A stretch of 64,000 bases of DNA from Palsa-360 sp963719875 (GTDB lineage Bacteria; Acidobacteriota; Terriglobia; Acidiferrales; UBA7541). Shown in pieces: positions 1 through 8,812 of this stretch (position 1 is the first letter of the stretch; each line of letters opens with the position of its first letter). The translations under genes and the position numbers were made by a program. A model generated the notes under the pieces. That model saw nothing but the letters and a program-made list of their open reading frames with translations. It did not search any database and had not been told where the DNA came from. The DNA is taken from positions 1,736,001-1,800,000 of the forward strand of contig CAVRDJ010000002.1 of the NCBI GenBank assembly GCA_963719875.1. The letters are read 5' to 3'.

Positions 1-612
1 CTTTTCGATCTCGCCGCGATGGTTTCTCACTGGGCTGCGTGTAGATTCGAGGATGCGCCACTCCCCGTCCTTCCGCTGGAAGCGATATTCCACCCGTGGG
101 CCCACGCCCTTTTCAAAGGTTTCCTTCCTCGCCGAAATGAGCGCCGGACGGTCGTCGGGATGAATTTGTTCCGGAACGGAACCTCCCCGGAGTTCCTCGC
201 GGGAGTATCCCAGCTTGGTGTATCCAGGGCTGTCGTAAAGGCGTTTGCCTTCACGATCCACGACGGTGATCAGGTCCTCGGCATTTTCCGTGATCAAGCG
301 GAACATTTGTTCGTGATCGCTCAGCTGCCTGCGAATCCGGTGGATGAGGAGTTGCTGGTAGATCGTGTACAAGTCGAATAGAAAGACGAGTCCGACCAGG
401 CCGCGGACGGATTGCCGGAGGGTGAAGGAGAAGGTGGGATCCGTTTGTTCGAATAAAAACGAAAAAGATTCCATCCCCACAGTTAACAGGAGCGTGATAA
501 CAATCGCGGAGGCCCAAAGCCACCACTGCCGCCTTTCGATTTTCCGGACGCGCGCCCAGAAGGACGGCTCGCCGGTTATAGGCAGAGTTCCCTCTAATAT
601 GGTTGATGTCAC
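1..612 (-). CDS. Membrane-anchored PAS-domain sensor protein, partial (C-terminus outside window)
   Basis: Reading frame on the minus strand open to the window edge. It encodes about 204 residues: a short N-terminus, two hydrophobic segments (around residues 25-48 and 62-88), then a PAS fold with the typical run FRLITENAEDLITVVDREG and a PAC-like tail ending in WRILESTRSPVRNHRGEIEK. In this family such an input unit is followed by a histidine kinase or GGDEF output, which would lie to the left and cannot be seen. The start is uncertain: GTG at 612 has no good ribosome site, and TTG at 648 would add a CSHC motif. Sensory role is inferred from the PAS fold; the ligand is unknown. Confidence 0.75.
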   Translation of the reverse strand, partial: MTSTILEGTLPITGEPSFWARVRKIERRQWWLWASAIVITLLLTVGMESFSFLFEQTDPTFSFTLRQSVRGLVGLVFLFDLYTIYQQLLIHRIRRQLSDHEQMFRLITENAEDLITVVDREGKRLYDSPGYTKLGYSREELRGGSVPEQIHPDDRPALISARKETFEKGVGPRVEYRFQRKDGEWRILESTRSPVRNHRGEIEK

Positions 613-1164
613 ATTGCAATGAGAACAATTAGACGCCTTTTGCGGCAATAGTACTACCGGCGCATGTGTCCAAATATAAATAGCGGATTTTGTGTACCCG
701 CCTGTTTGCAGGATTTACGACTCGATCCCCGCAGGTGCTATGTCCTGGATACCATACTCACTAAGGTATCTATTCTGATTAAGATGCAGCCATTATTTGG
801 CCATCCACAAACCTCATAACCTGGAGGAAAAGGAGCGTTCAATTTTCCCCGTTCCGGACCATGGACTCTCTTTCAACCGAGAAATCTCCTCTGACGATCA
901 GTTCATCCTGCGCGTTGGAGTTCGCAGAGGCAAGGGAAAGCGGCGAGCCGAATTGCAAGTGAGATGGAAGCCAGGCGAAATAATGAACAAGCGAGGGATG
1001 TGTTCGATCCCGCTCCATACCAAGCCTGGCGCGGACGCGGCATTGTCAATTGCTCCCGCCCGTGGCATACCTAGTGAACTCGGGCATTCCCGCAACTTTG
1101 CTAAGGCTAGGTACGCAGGGGAATAGCGGGGGTAACATTTCCCTGATTCGGCGGTTGGTTCACG
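613..1164. other. Gap without a convincing gene
   Basis: Contains only short frames on either strand with no family resemblance. A frame at 797-1126 (+) begins with TTG and has low-complexity content, so I do not call it. The AT-rich part at 640-790 probably holds the promoters of the divergent PAS protein and exporter genes. Confidence 0.5.
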
Positions 1165-2730
1165 ATGAAAGTTCTAACCACATCTCCGGGCGAAAACATC
1201 AATCCATGGATCATCGCTACGGCGGTGATGCTGAGCACCTTCATGGAAGTCCTGGATACGACAGTTGTCAACGTCTCGCTCCCGCACATTGCCGGCAGCC
1301 TTTCCGCAAGCGTGGACGAGGCCACCTGGACATTGACGTCCTATCTGGTGGCCAACGCGGTGATTCTGCCCATCACCGGATGGCTCGCGGGCTATCTGGG
1401 ACGCAAACGTTTGCTGATCATGGCAATAGCTGGTTTTACTATGGCCTCGGTCTTCTGCGGCCTGGCTCCCAATCTGGTTTCCCTAATCGTATTCCGCATC
1501 ATCCAAGGGGCTTGCGGGGGCTGCCTTCAGCCGATTTCTCAATCGGTCCTGCTCGAGTCCTTCCCGCCCGAGGGTCGCGGCAAGGCCATGGCGTTCTGGG
1601 GGCTGGGCATCGTGGTAGCGCCCATGCTGGGACCCGTGCTGGGCGGATGGCTCACCGATAGCTACAGCTGGCGCTGGATTTTCTACATCAACGTGCCCGT
1701 CGGCGTCGCCTCGATCATCATGACCGAATTCTTCGTTTTTGACCCGTCGTATATCCGCCGGATGTCGGAACGGATTGACTATTGGGGCATCGGCATGCTG
1801 GCGCTCGGCGTGGCTGCTCTGCAGATTGTGCTCGACAAAGGGCAGGAGGCGGATTGGTTCAGCTCCCATTGGATCACCGCGCTCACCGTCATTTCCGTGA
1901 TCGCCCTGGTGACTCTGGTGATTTATGAATTGCGCGTCGGCCATCCGGTGCTGGACCTGCGTGTGTTTCGCGTGCGGACCTATTCGACGGGCGTGTTTCT
2001 GATGGCCGTAATGGGTGTGGTGCTCTACGGCAGCCTCGTGCTCTTACCCATCTTGCTGCAAACGCTGCTGGGTTATCCCGCGCTCAACGCGGGCATCGCC
2101 ATGTTTCCCCGCGGACTCGGCTCATTCCTCATGATGCCGGTCGTGGGCGCAATCATGACGCGGTTTGATGCGCGCAAGCTGTTGGGAGCGGGTATCGTGG
2201 GTTGCGCGGCCAGTTTGTTCCTGTTGGGCACTCTGAACTTGGAAATTGGCTACTGGAACATCTTCTGGGCGCAATTTCTGCAAGGCGCCTCGCTGGCGTT
2301 TCTTTTCGTTCCCCTGACGACGGTCACGATGGACCCGATCCCCAGGGAAACCATGGGCAACGCCACCAGTATATTCAATCTGATGCGCAACCTCGGCGCG
2401 AGCATGGGCATCGCGGCAGTGACCACGCTGGTCGCGCGCAACGAACAAAGCAACACTACCGTGCTGGTGAGCCATGTCGCTCCTGGCAGTCCGCAAGCAC
2501 GGGCCACCATGGAAATGCTGCGCCGTGGATTCCAGGCGGGCGGGTCCGACGCGGTCACTGCCGGCCGGCGCGCCTACATTGCGATGTTCGGCCTTGTAGA
2601 AAAGCAGGCGGCCATGCTCTCCTTCAACCACACCTTCTGGCTGTTGGGCATCTTGTTCCTGTTCATGCTGCCGCTGACTCTGTTGATGAAGAAGCCCACG
2701 CAGCACTCCGCAAAAGTGGCTGTTCATTAG
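1165..2730 (+). CDS. DHA2-family MFS multidrug exporter (EmrB/QacA type)
   Basis: A 521-residue protein with about 14 hydrophobic segments, the length usual for the 14-TM DHA2 drug:H+ antiporters. Visible hallmarks are the first helix run TFMEVLDTTVVNVSLPHIAG, motif A (GYLGRKRLL, near residue 77), and motif C in helix 5 (GPVLGGWLTD, near residue 156), which is diagnostic of antiporters. It should expel toxic organic compounds across the inner membrane. The usual partner EmrA membrane-fusion gene is absent on both sides, so it may act alone or with a distant partner. ATG at 1165 fits the family N-terminus although no strong ribosome site precedes it. Substrate unknown. Confidence 0.93.
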   Translation: MKVLTTSPGENINPWIIATAVMLSTFMEVLDTTVVNVSLPHIAGSLSASVDEATWTLTSYLVANAVILPITGWLAGYLGRKRLLIMAIAGFTMASVFCGLAPNLVSLIVFRIIQGACGGCLQPISQSVLLESFPPEGRGKAMAFWGLGIVVAPMLGPVLGGWLTDSYSWRWIFYINVPVGVASIIMTEFFVFDPSYIRRMSERIDYWGIGMLALGVAALQIVLDKGQEADWFSSHWITALTVISVIALVTLVIYELRVGHPVLDLRVFRVRTYSTGVFLMAVMGVVLYGSLVLLPILLQTLLGYPALNAGIAMFPRGLGSFLMMPVVGAIMTRFDARKLLGAGIVGCAASLFLLGTLNLEIGYWNIFWAQFLQGASLAFLFVPLTTVTMDPIPRETMGNATSIFNLMRNLGASMGIAAVTTLVARNEQSNTTVLVSHVAPGSPQARATMEMLRRGFQAGGSDAVTAGRRAYIAMFGLVEKQAAMLSFNHTFWLLGILFLFMLPLTLLMKKPTQHSAKVAVH

Positions 2731-3154
2731 GCGCAGCGCGGGGCCATCCGCACACGTTCTTGCCTATACCCGCGGCGCTCACAGAATTTTGCGCAACCAT
2801 GTAAGCTGCACTCATGGTGTCGATGTTTTTTCTGCTTATTTGGTCGATTTTCGGCCGATAACCGGGACATTGAACAACACGCAGATTCCAGACTCCTCGC
2901 CAAGTCTTGATATTTCCGCTCATCGGAATGTGACTTTCTGCGCCCGGGAGGAGCTGGCCAGATTCCGATAATCCCGTTTGAACGAATCTCGGGACTTGGC
3001 CCCACGATGAGCCATATACGATGACTAAAACCAGAGGAATAGTGGGATCGGACGGGTTATAGCGGAAATTGAAAGCGCGGCAGGGGCGAGACTTCCATGT
3101 GGTTTCCGGAGGGGTACTTTCATAGCCAATCACAACAAAATATGCGCCGCTTCG
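2731..3154. other. Gap holding a long imperfect palindromic repeat
   Basis: No gene recognised. The only structure is the palindromic dispersed repeat at 2899-3000, which sits between the convergent exporter and YfiR genes, where it could act as a bidirectional transcription stop (inference). Confidence 0.5.
2899..3000. repeat. CATTCCGATAA-family palindromic repeat, full-length copy
   Basis: Begins CCAAGTC and ends GACTTGG. Inside, ATCGGAATGTGACTTTC on one side mirrors CAGATTCCGATAATCCCG on the other. It is the most complete copy of the intergenic family also seen near 6.4, 7.8, 10.9, 11.7, 12.7, 17.8, 20.7, 25.6, 30.3, 33.6 and 45.4 kb. Confidence 0.75.
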
Positions 3155-3760
3155 TCAGCGAGTGTGCTTTCCCTTCACCGTGCTGGCCAGAGAAAGAAGT
3201 TTTGAACTAATCCTCAAGTGGGAATCGAGCACTGGGTCCAGATTTATTTCAAATCTTATTCTGTCGACGTCGAAGACCAGGCCGATCATCCCTCCCGATG
3301 AGGAGAAATTCTCTATGTCCGAAACTGTTAGAACGTCCGCTCCCTTCACACTTGATAGAATCGAACTCAAATGCTTTTTCTCAGACGGCCCGATAAAGAT
3401 CACCTGGGATTGACGGAAATCTTGATCCCAACTAAATCGTTTGACGATCACCTTGTGGCCATCGGCCGTCATGCTCAGAGCTACTGCATCCAGCGCCTGT
3501 CCGAATGGGTCCTCGCCCACGATGCCGATCGTCAAAGTAGAATCCTGCGCGGGGAACGCCACCGAAGGCCATTCCACGAACTTCGTAAAATTGCACAGAT
3601 AAGTCGCCTTCACCTGATATTCGGCCGTGATTTGCTTTGGAGGGCTGCCCGGTGTTGGGCGAGGCGCCCCCAGAAAGCAAATGGCGATTGAAAGAAGGAA
3701 GGACTCGGTCCTGCAACAAAGGCGCCGAGGACTGCGCTCTGGGTTTTGATCGCGTTTCAT
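3155..3760 (-). CDS. YfiR-family (DUF4154) periplasmic protein
   Basis: 201 residues with an N-terminal basic stretch and hydrophobic signal segment (about residues 20-38), then the DUF4154 pattern YQVKATYLCNFTKFVEWP near the start of the mature part and the closing block GGMIGLVFDVDRIRFEINL followed by LRISSKLLSLA. YfiR of Pseudomonas is a periplasmic repressor of the diguanylate cyclase YfiN; relatives in other phyla sit beside TonB receptors and PAS or GGDEF sensors. Here the TonB receptor lies 68 bases upstream on the same strand, so the two probably form one transcription unit. Role in signalling is inferred from family and neighbour. Confidence 0.88.
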   Translation of the reverse strand: MKRDQNPERSPRRLCCRTESFLLSIAICFLGAPRPTPGSPPKQITAEYQVKATYLCNFTKFVEWPSVAFPAQDSTLTIGIVGEDPFGQALDAVALSMTADGHKVIVKRFSWDQDFRQSQVIFIGPSEKKHLSSILSSVKGADVLTVSDIENFSSSGGMIGLVFDVDRIRFEINLDPVLDSHLRISSKLLSLASTVKGKHTR

Positions 3761-3828
3761 AATCCGTGAAGCGATGTGGCTGCGGAGCCGAATTCTGATT
3801 ACCCTTCTCTTAGATCCATTGCCCAGTT

Positions 3829-5862
3829 CTACTTTTTCAGGGCGAATCTATAGGCAAGTTGCACCCGGAGGGTACGACCATCTTGGGGTATCGCGTCCTG
3901 GGTCAGTCCGGCTGAGCCAGGATCCGCGTAATGCCGGTCGAGCAGGTTATAGGCGCTCAACGAGAGATCAAGTCCCCGGATGATTTTTGCAGCAAATAAC
4001 GTAGCGTTTGCAACAAAATACCCGGCGGTTTCTGTGTTCAAAAATGTGCGTCGTTCACTTACATATTGCCCTTCGAAGGAGGCAAAGACTTTCTTGCCAA
4101 TCAAAGGGGCGATGAGATTAATCTTTGGCAAATGCTTGGGATAGTTGTTGACTGGATCACTGGCATTCTGATTGCGGGAATCCTGGACGGTGTACGCGAG
4201 GCGAGTCTCCTACCCGCTTGGCCATTTCCCGGCGAGCTCGAATTCAAGTCCCTTGGTATGAACGCCTCCTTGGTTGGCCGGCTGAAAATCGCCGTCAGAA
4301 TCTTTCTGCTGAATAATCAAGTGGCTAATCACGTTGTCAAAAGCGGAGACGGTTAACCGAACAGGCGCACCAAAATAGTGCTCGACTACCACTTCGGGAG
4401 TCTTGATTGACTCCGGCCCAAGATTGGCAAAATCCGCCAGAAAGAGTTCGTAAGGACTGGGGGCTCGGAACGCCTGCCCATACAGCAGTTTGACGGAGGT
4501 TCCATCCCATGGACTATAGATGAGAGCCAAACGCGGGTTGACAGTGTCCCCAAACGTCGCATAGTGGTCATAGCGAAGACCCGCCGACAAGATCAGATTC
4601 CTTTTGATGGAATACTCATCCTGAACGTAGATGGCCGGGATCGTCGAACTACCCTGAACATTGAAGTACAGCTGAAACGGAAATACGTCGTTGTTGCTCT
4701 GATTTTGTTGAGTATTGAAGCGAGTCTCCGTTCCAAAAGTTACACGGTGTTTCTCCCAGAACTGCCGGGAAACATCCAACTCGACGGTCCACCATTTTCC
4801 CCAGGTGTGATCGGCGTTTACAGTGAAAGGCGGGATGCCTGCGCCGGCATAGTCCTTGACGTAGGTCCCGTCGTAGCCGACATCGTCATAGGAAACGTGG
4901 CTCAAAATGCGCCATCCACCGGAGAAGGACCGCTCGTATTTCAGGTCCAAGTAGGAGGACCAATCGACGGTCTGATTGCGCGAATCGTTGAACACCGTGC
5001 CAAAGGAAGCAGTCGGAATGCCTTTCTCGCGCCAGTGGCTTGCACCTTGAACTGTAAAATTCCGGTATTGGACGTTGGCAAAGAGATCGTAAAACTTATC
5101 ACGGTCTGCGTCCACGGCAACGCCATTGTTCGTCGTCGGGGAATTGAATTCCGGGTAGAACAGGCGTCGGTTTCCGTGGCTGTCGTAGATCGTCCCCGAG
5201 AAGAGCATCTCCGGCCCGTGGAGTGGATCAAAGCCATAGCTGGCTTGGGCCCCATAGGTTCCGAGGCTGCCCGTCTCGGCTGATACTTCTGCGCCTTTCA
5301 CATCGCGCCCGCGTTTGGTGATGACGTTGATCAGGCCAAAAAATGCATTGGCGCCGTAGAGAGCTGAGGCAGGGCCACGAATGATTTCTACTCGTTTGAT
5401 GAGGTTCACATCCAGAGTGAATTCGGTTCCGAAGTTAGGACTGTCAAAAACATTGTCATTGGTTCGGTGCCCGTCGATCAGGAGGAGGAGTCCGCTGCTA
5501 TAGTCGCTGGGTCTGGAAAAGCCACGAACGCCCACGTAGCTGTAATCTCGATCGAAGTCGACAAAAAAACCGGGCGCACTGCGCAGGACTTCAGCGAGGG
5601 TGCGGTAGCCGTACCTCTGAATCTCATCGGACGTGATGATGGTCACGTAAGCGGGGGCTTGTGTGATCTTCTGCTGGAATTTGGACGCGCCGTAGACGGT
5701 GTCCACGGTCACATTCATCAAATCCTCGATGCTGAGCTTGGTGAGGTTTGGTGGGGGTTGTTCTTGGCAGTACGCACCACTGGAATAACATCCGAAGGCG
5801 ATCAGTAGCACAAGAGTAATCGCTAAGACTGGACTTGGCGGTGCGCATATTCGCTGAAGCAT
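3829..5862 (-). pseudogene. TonB-dependent outer-membrane receptor interrupted by an in-frame TAG
   Basis: The frame from about 5862 reads a signal peptide (MLQRICAPPSPVLAITLVLL...), the plug domain (YVTIITSDEIQRYGYRTLAE, then VEIIRGPASALYGANAFFG) and most of a beta barrel. It stops at TAG 4212-4210. Reading on in the same frame gives the missing last strands (ETRLAYTVQDSRNQ, then NLLDRHYADPG) and a terminal aromatic-ending strand (LAYRFALKK) before the stop at 3829. Thus one nonsense codon, no frameshift, cuts the last ~127 residues, which are essential for barrel closure. The frame is open upstream to 6075, with another start at 5940. It may be a recent pseudogene, a sequence error, or suppressed. 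Pairs with the YfiR gene downstream. Confidence 0.85.
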
Positions 5863-6075
5863 TCGTGGCGTTCGATCCGTTATGCCGTGAAAGCCCTCCG
5901 AGAGAATTTCACTCGCTGCTCGATCCACCGATTTATTCATGGGAACAAGCCGTTTCAATTGCGGGGCAGGCTTCCTGACAAATCGAACATCGCCCGGAAT
6001 AGATGTGCACGCCCTGGCTAGACCTTGGACAACCCTTGTCAGCACGTAAATACCCAAACGGACGACCCAGACCAT

Positions 6076-6594
6076 GGACTAAGAGCCTTGAATCTGCCAC
6101 TTACAATTGCAAAGTGAAGAGGGTCAAACAGCAGCGTCCAGTTGTTCCAAATTGGGGTATGAATTCTCAATCCGGGAAGGCGCGTCCATGGATGTTGTCA
6201 CACAAATGACGCAGCATGACCATGACGAAGGCGTTTGATCACATTGTGGGAAGCTATGAACGAATAGCGAGTCGACACTTGACCTGGCACCGATGCTCTT
6301 AACCCGTCGGTGACCGGAGCCGTGACACTTCCGCAGTCAATTTACGACGACAGTTGAGCCAAGACTCGAGAAGTCTGTCTGGGCGGAGCCCAGTCAATTG
6401 CTTATCGGAATGTGGTCCTTTCTCGTGGCGTCAATAGGGCCTGTACTGATCGCAAATTCTTGCTGGCAAGGGCAGGAGAAGCGTGCGAGGCACAAGCGAG
6501 TGATGTAAATCGGAAATTTCAGGTAAAATGCCTTCGCCTGCCCCCTCTGCGCATATGCTGCGCTATCGCTTTTACATCGAGGAAGGAAAAAGCC
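6076..6594. other. Upstream region with two stacked repeats
   Basis: Holds a partial CATTCCGATAA-type repeat at about 6359-6420, whose 32-base core is nearly identical to 11670-11701, immediately followed by a copy of the gene-facing repeat at 6415-6524. No gene seen; the ribosome site GAGGAAGG for the next gene is at its end. Confidence 0.5.
6415..6524 (+). repeat. Gene-facing ~115-bp repeat, copy A
   Basis: Core words GCAAATTC, GGCAAGGGCAGGAGAAGCG and AAATCGGAAATTTC in the same order and spacing as copies at 15.8, 16.0, 30.4, 47.7 and 47.8 kb. It points toward the exported protein gene that starts 70 bases downstream. Confidence 0.7.
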
Positions 6595-7806
6595 ATGAAA
6601 ACTATCCGGGTCGTGCTCGCTGTTCTCATGTTGTTGGCCTCGACCGCTCCCGCACGCGCCGACTTCAAATATACTGAGACGTCGCAGGTAACCGGCGGCG
6701 CGCTGATCGGCATGGTCAAGTTCGCCTCCGTCTTTGCCCGGGGAGACGCCAAAAAGCAGGAGCAGCAGGCGCTGCAGCCGACCACCACAACGCACTACCT
6801 CAAGGGCAACCGGCTACGCACCGACCGCCCCGATGGCACCGCGCAGATCATCGACCTTGACGGCCGCCGCGTCATCGCCATCGACCTCAACAAGAAAACC
6901 TACGCCGTGGCCACTTTCGACGAAATCAAGGCCGCCATTGAGCAAGCGCAACAACGCATGCAACAGCAGATGCAGCAGAATCCGCAGCAGAGACAGCAGA
7001 TGCAGCAAATGCAGGACGCGCAGATCAAGGTCACGCCCACCATCCACGTCACCCCTGGCACAAGCAGCCGCGTCATCTTGGACCAGCCCACCAACGAAAC
7101 CAAAGTCCAGATGGATATGGCCATGCAAGCCACCGCCACCGGCCCCAACGCGCCGCCGCCCGGCCAGCCCAACTCTGCCACCATGACCTACGTCATGAAC
7201 ATGGACACCTTCGTGGCCAAAGGCGTCAGCGGATACCAGGAGTTCGCGCAGTTCTACCGCCGCATGGCGCAGGAAGTGAACTGGATGAAGCTCCCGGCGA
7301 TGAACATCCAAATCGATCCCCGCGTGGCGCAGGGCATGTCTGAGCTGCAGCAGAATTCAGACTCGCTCAAGGGTTTCCCGCTGCTCTCCTACGTCAGCAT
7401 GACCATGGCCGCCACCGCCGATGGGCAGCAGGCGGGCTCACCAAACGCCGCGCAGAATCCGCAACCGTCAAACCCTCCACCATCGGGCTCAACCAACTCC
7501 TCGGACAGCACTTCTCCCGACAGTCCCTCCGCCGCCATGATGAAAGGGCTCGGCAGCCTCTTTGGCAAGAAAAAGCAGGACAATTCCTCCGCGTCGTCGA
7601 ATCAGGCAGGCGCGCCGCCTCCCAATCCCAATTCCAATCCCAACGCGCTTATAGAAATAACCACGCAGGTGAGTTCATTCTCGGATTCTTCTCTCGACGG
7701 CAGCCTGTTTGACATCCCTGCTGGCTACTTGCAGGTGCAAGAAGATCCCTCACAGGTCTTCGGCGGAGGATCATCGCAACAGCCGCAACAGCCACCGAAA
7801 AAATAA
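6595..7806 (+). CDS. Exported protein with glutamine-rich segment, function unknown
   Basis: 403 residues. ATG at 6595 is preceded by GAGGAAGG and opens a clear signal peptide (MKTIRVVLAVLMLLASTAPARA). The mature part starts with a DFKYTETSQVTGG block resembling the DUF4412-like family of periplasmic proteins that carry a modifiable metal- or heme-sensing fold, but I cannot prove that. Residues 116-143 are almost only Q, M and R, probably a flexible or coiled linker. The C-terminal third is rich in P, S and N, then ends with a short folded block and a PQQPPKK tail. No neighbour suggests a pathway; it is a single-gene unit with a dispersed repeat upstream. Codon use matches surrounding genes. 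Confidence 0.8.
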   Translation: MKTIRVVLAVLMLLASTAPARADFKYTETSQVTGGALIGMVKFASVFARGDAKKQEQQALQPTTTTHYLKGNRLRTDRPDGTAQIIDLDGRRVIAIDLNKKTYAVATFDEIKAAIEQAQQRMQQQMQQNPQQRQQMQQMQDAQIKVTPTIHVTPGTSSRVILDQPTNETKVQMDMAMQATATGPNAPPPGQPNSATMTYVMNMDTFVAKGVSGYQEFAQFYRRMAQEVNWMKLPAMNIQIDPRVAQGMSELQQNSDSLKGFPLLSYVSMTMAATADGQQAGSPNAAQNPQPSNPPPSGSTNSSDSTSPDSPSAAMMKGLGSLFGKKKQDNSSASSNQAGAPPPNPNSNPNALIEITTQVSSFSDSSLDGSLFDIPAGYLQVQEDPSQVFGGGSSQQPQQPPKK

Positions 7807-8785
7807 CCTTGTGCCCCGCACTGGCCTCGAGCCACATTCCGATAATGCCTGCCGGCTCAACCGGTCAATGCAACACTTTTCTAATCTGTTGATCCGATAG
7901 TGTTTTTCAAAGAGACCTGATCCTTTGAGCTGTACTCAATTAAACCTAAACAGGGCAGTGTTTTCTTTGAATCAACGCTTACGAACGAATTTAGTCATTG
8001 AAATACGTGCAGATAGGACTCCGGGTGAGTGTTGCGTTGACCCATTGAGACCACCCCGTTTCTCAGATGGGATGAGAAGGCCGGTCTCCAGCGGGATGCG
8101 ATACGCTCCCAATGGTCGAGGCGCTCGAAGCGCAACCGAAAGGAGACCGGCTTATGTAAAAGAATAGCACTGTGAAGGGGTAAGCAGCGTGGCGTAGAAT
8201 TGGGTACGAAGAGCCAAGCTCAACCGCCGAGTTCAGGTGACTGCGCCCAAGTCCTGGCCCCACTATCGTCGAAGAGACGGGAGTCGAGGTCGATTATCAG
8301 GTAGCAGCACCTGCTGAAACGAGGACGCCCAACTGGCACCGAGCGAACAATCGCTCAAGAAAAGAGTGCGGATGGAAGGATGGCGACAGAGGCGGCTTGG
8401 CTGAATCGGAACAGACTCACGGAAAGAAAAAAGCGAAAGTGTGCTTTGACATCAACCGGCCTTCTCATGGAAGGACTTATTCGTGAGTAGTCCGGTTTTT
8501 ACCAGTACAAGTGAGCGAATCAATGTGCTTTTGCTAACCCGGCACTTAACATACAGCGGAGAAAGCTCGACAAAAGAAGCTGTGCACCCACATTTATAAC
8601 TTATTGTATGCACGAGGGTTACGCGTAAAACCTACTGCCACTGAGCAAAAACAGCATCTCGCGGAATACGCCCACTTAGTTAAGTATTGCGAGCACAGCA
8701 ACTTGTATAGCTCCTAGGTTTGGTTGTAGGCGTGCACCTGTATTGCTGCAGCCACTGAAAAGATGCCGGGGTAGGAAAGATTCTC
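7807..8785. other. 1-kb gene-poor stretch with a possible decayed group II intron
   Basis: Starts with a half CATTCCGATAA repeat (7812-7860). At 8072-8085 and 8455-8468 lies a perfect 14-base inverted repeat (ATGAGAAGGCCGGT and its complement), and a third related arm GGAGACCGGCTT is at 8142-8153. Between them, a frame near 8380 reads MATEAAWLNRNRLTERKK, reminiscent of the N-terminus of bacterial group II intron reverse transcriptases, but it stops after some 35 codons and no domain V was found. The following 8.5-8.8 kb is richer in A and T than the flanks and shows nothing coding. The group II assignment is an inference. Confidence 0.35.
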
Positions 8786-8812
8786 ATGGATAAGTCCTTC
8801 CTAAATTTATGA
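8786..8812 (+). CDS. Possible 8-residue leader peptide (MDKSFLNL) coupled to the ABC exporter
   Basis: Nine codons including stop, preceded by the ribosome site GTAGGAAAG. Its TGA overlaps the ATG of the exporter as ATGA, and the exporter itself has no other ribosome site. This arrangement fits translational coupling. The same layout, with the same length, occurs at 27493-27519. Too short to prove by sequence alone. Confidence 0.4.
   Translation: MDKSFLNL

Noticed and set aside
797..1126. A plus-strand frame of about 110 codons upstream of the exporter
   Set aside because: Starts with TTG, no ribosome site, no family resemblance, and much of it overlaps a region with other frames of similar quality.
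6900..7311. Cys-rich or His-rich minus-strand frames inside the Q-rich gene
   Set aside because: Shadow of the CAG/ATG-rich coding repeat on the plus strand; composition explains the apparent motif.
8063..8263. Small frames in the 8-kb gap as real genes
   Set aside because: They coincide with inverted-repeat arms and no ribosome site is seen; I prefer a structured or decayed element.
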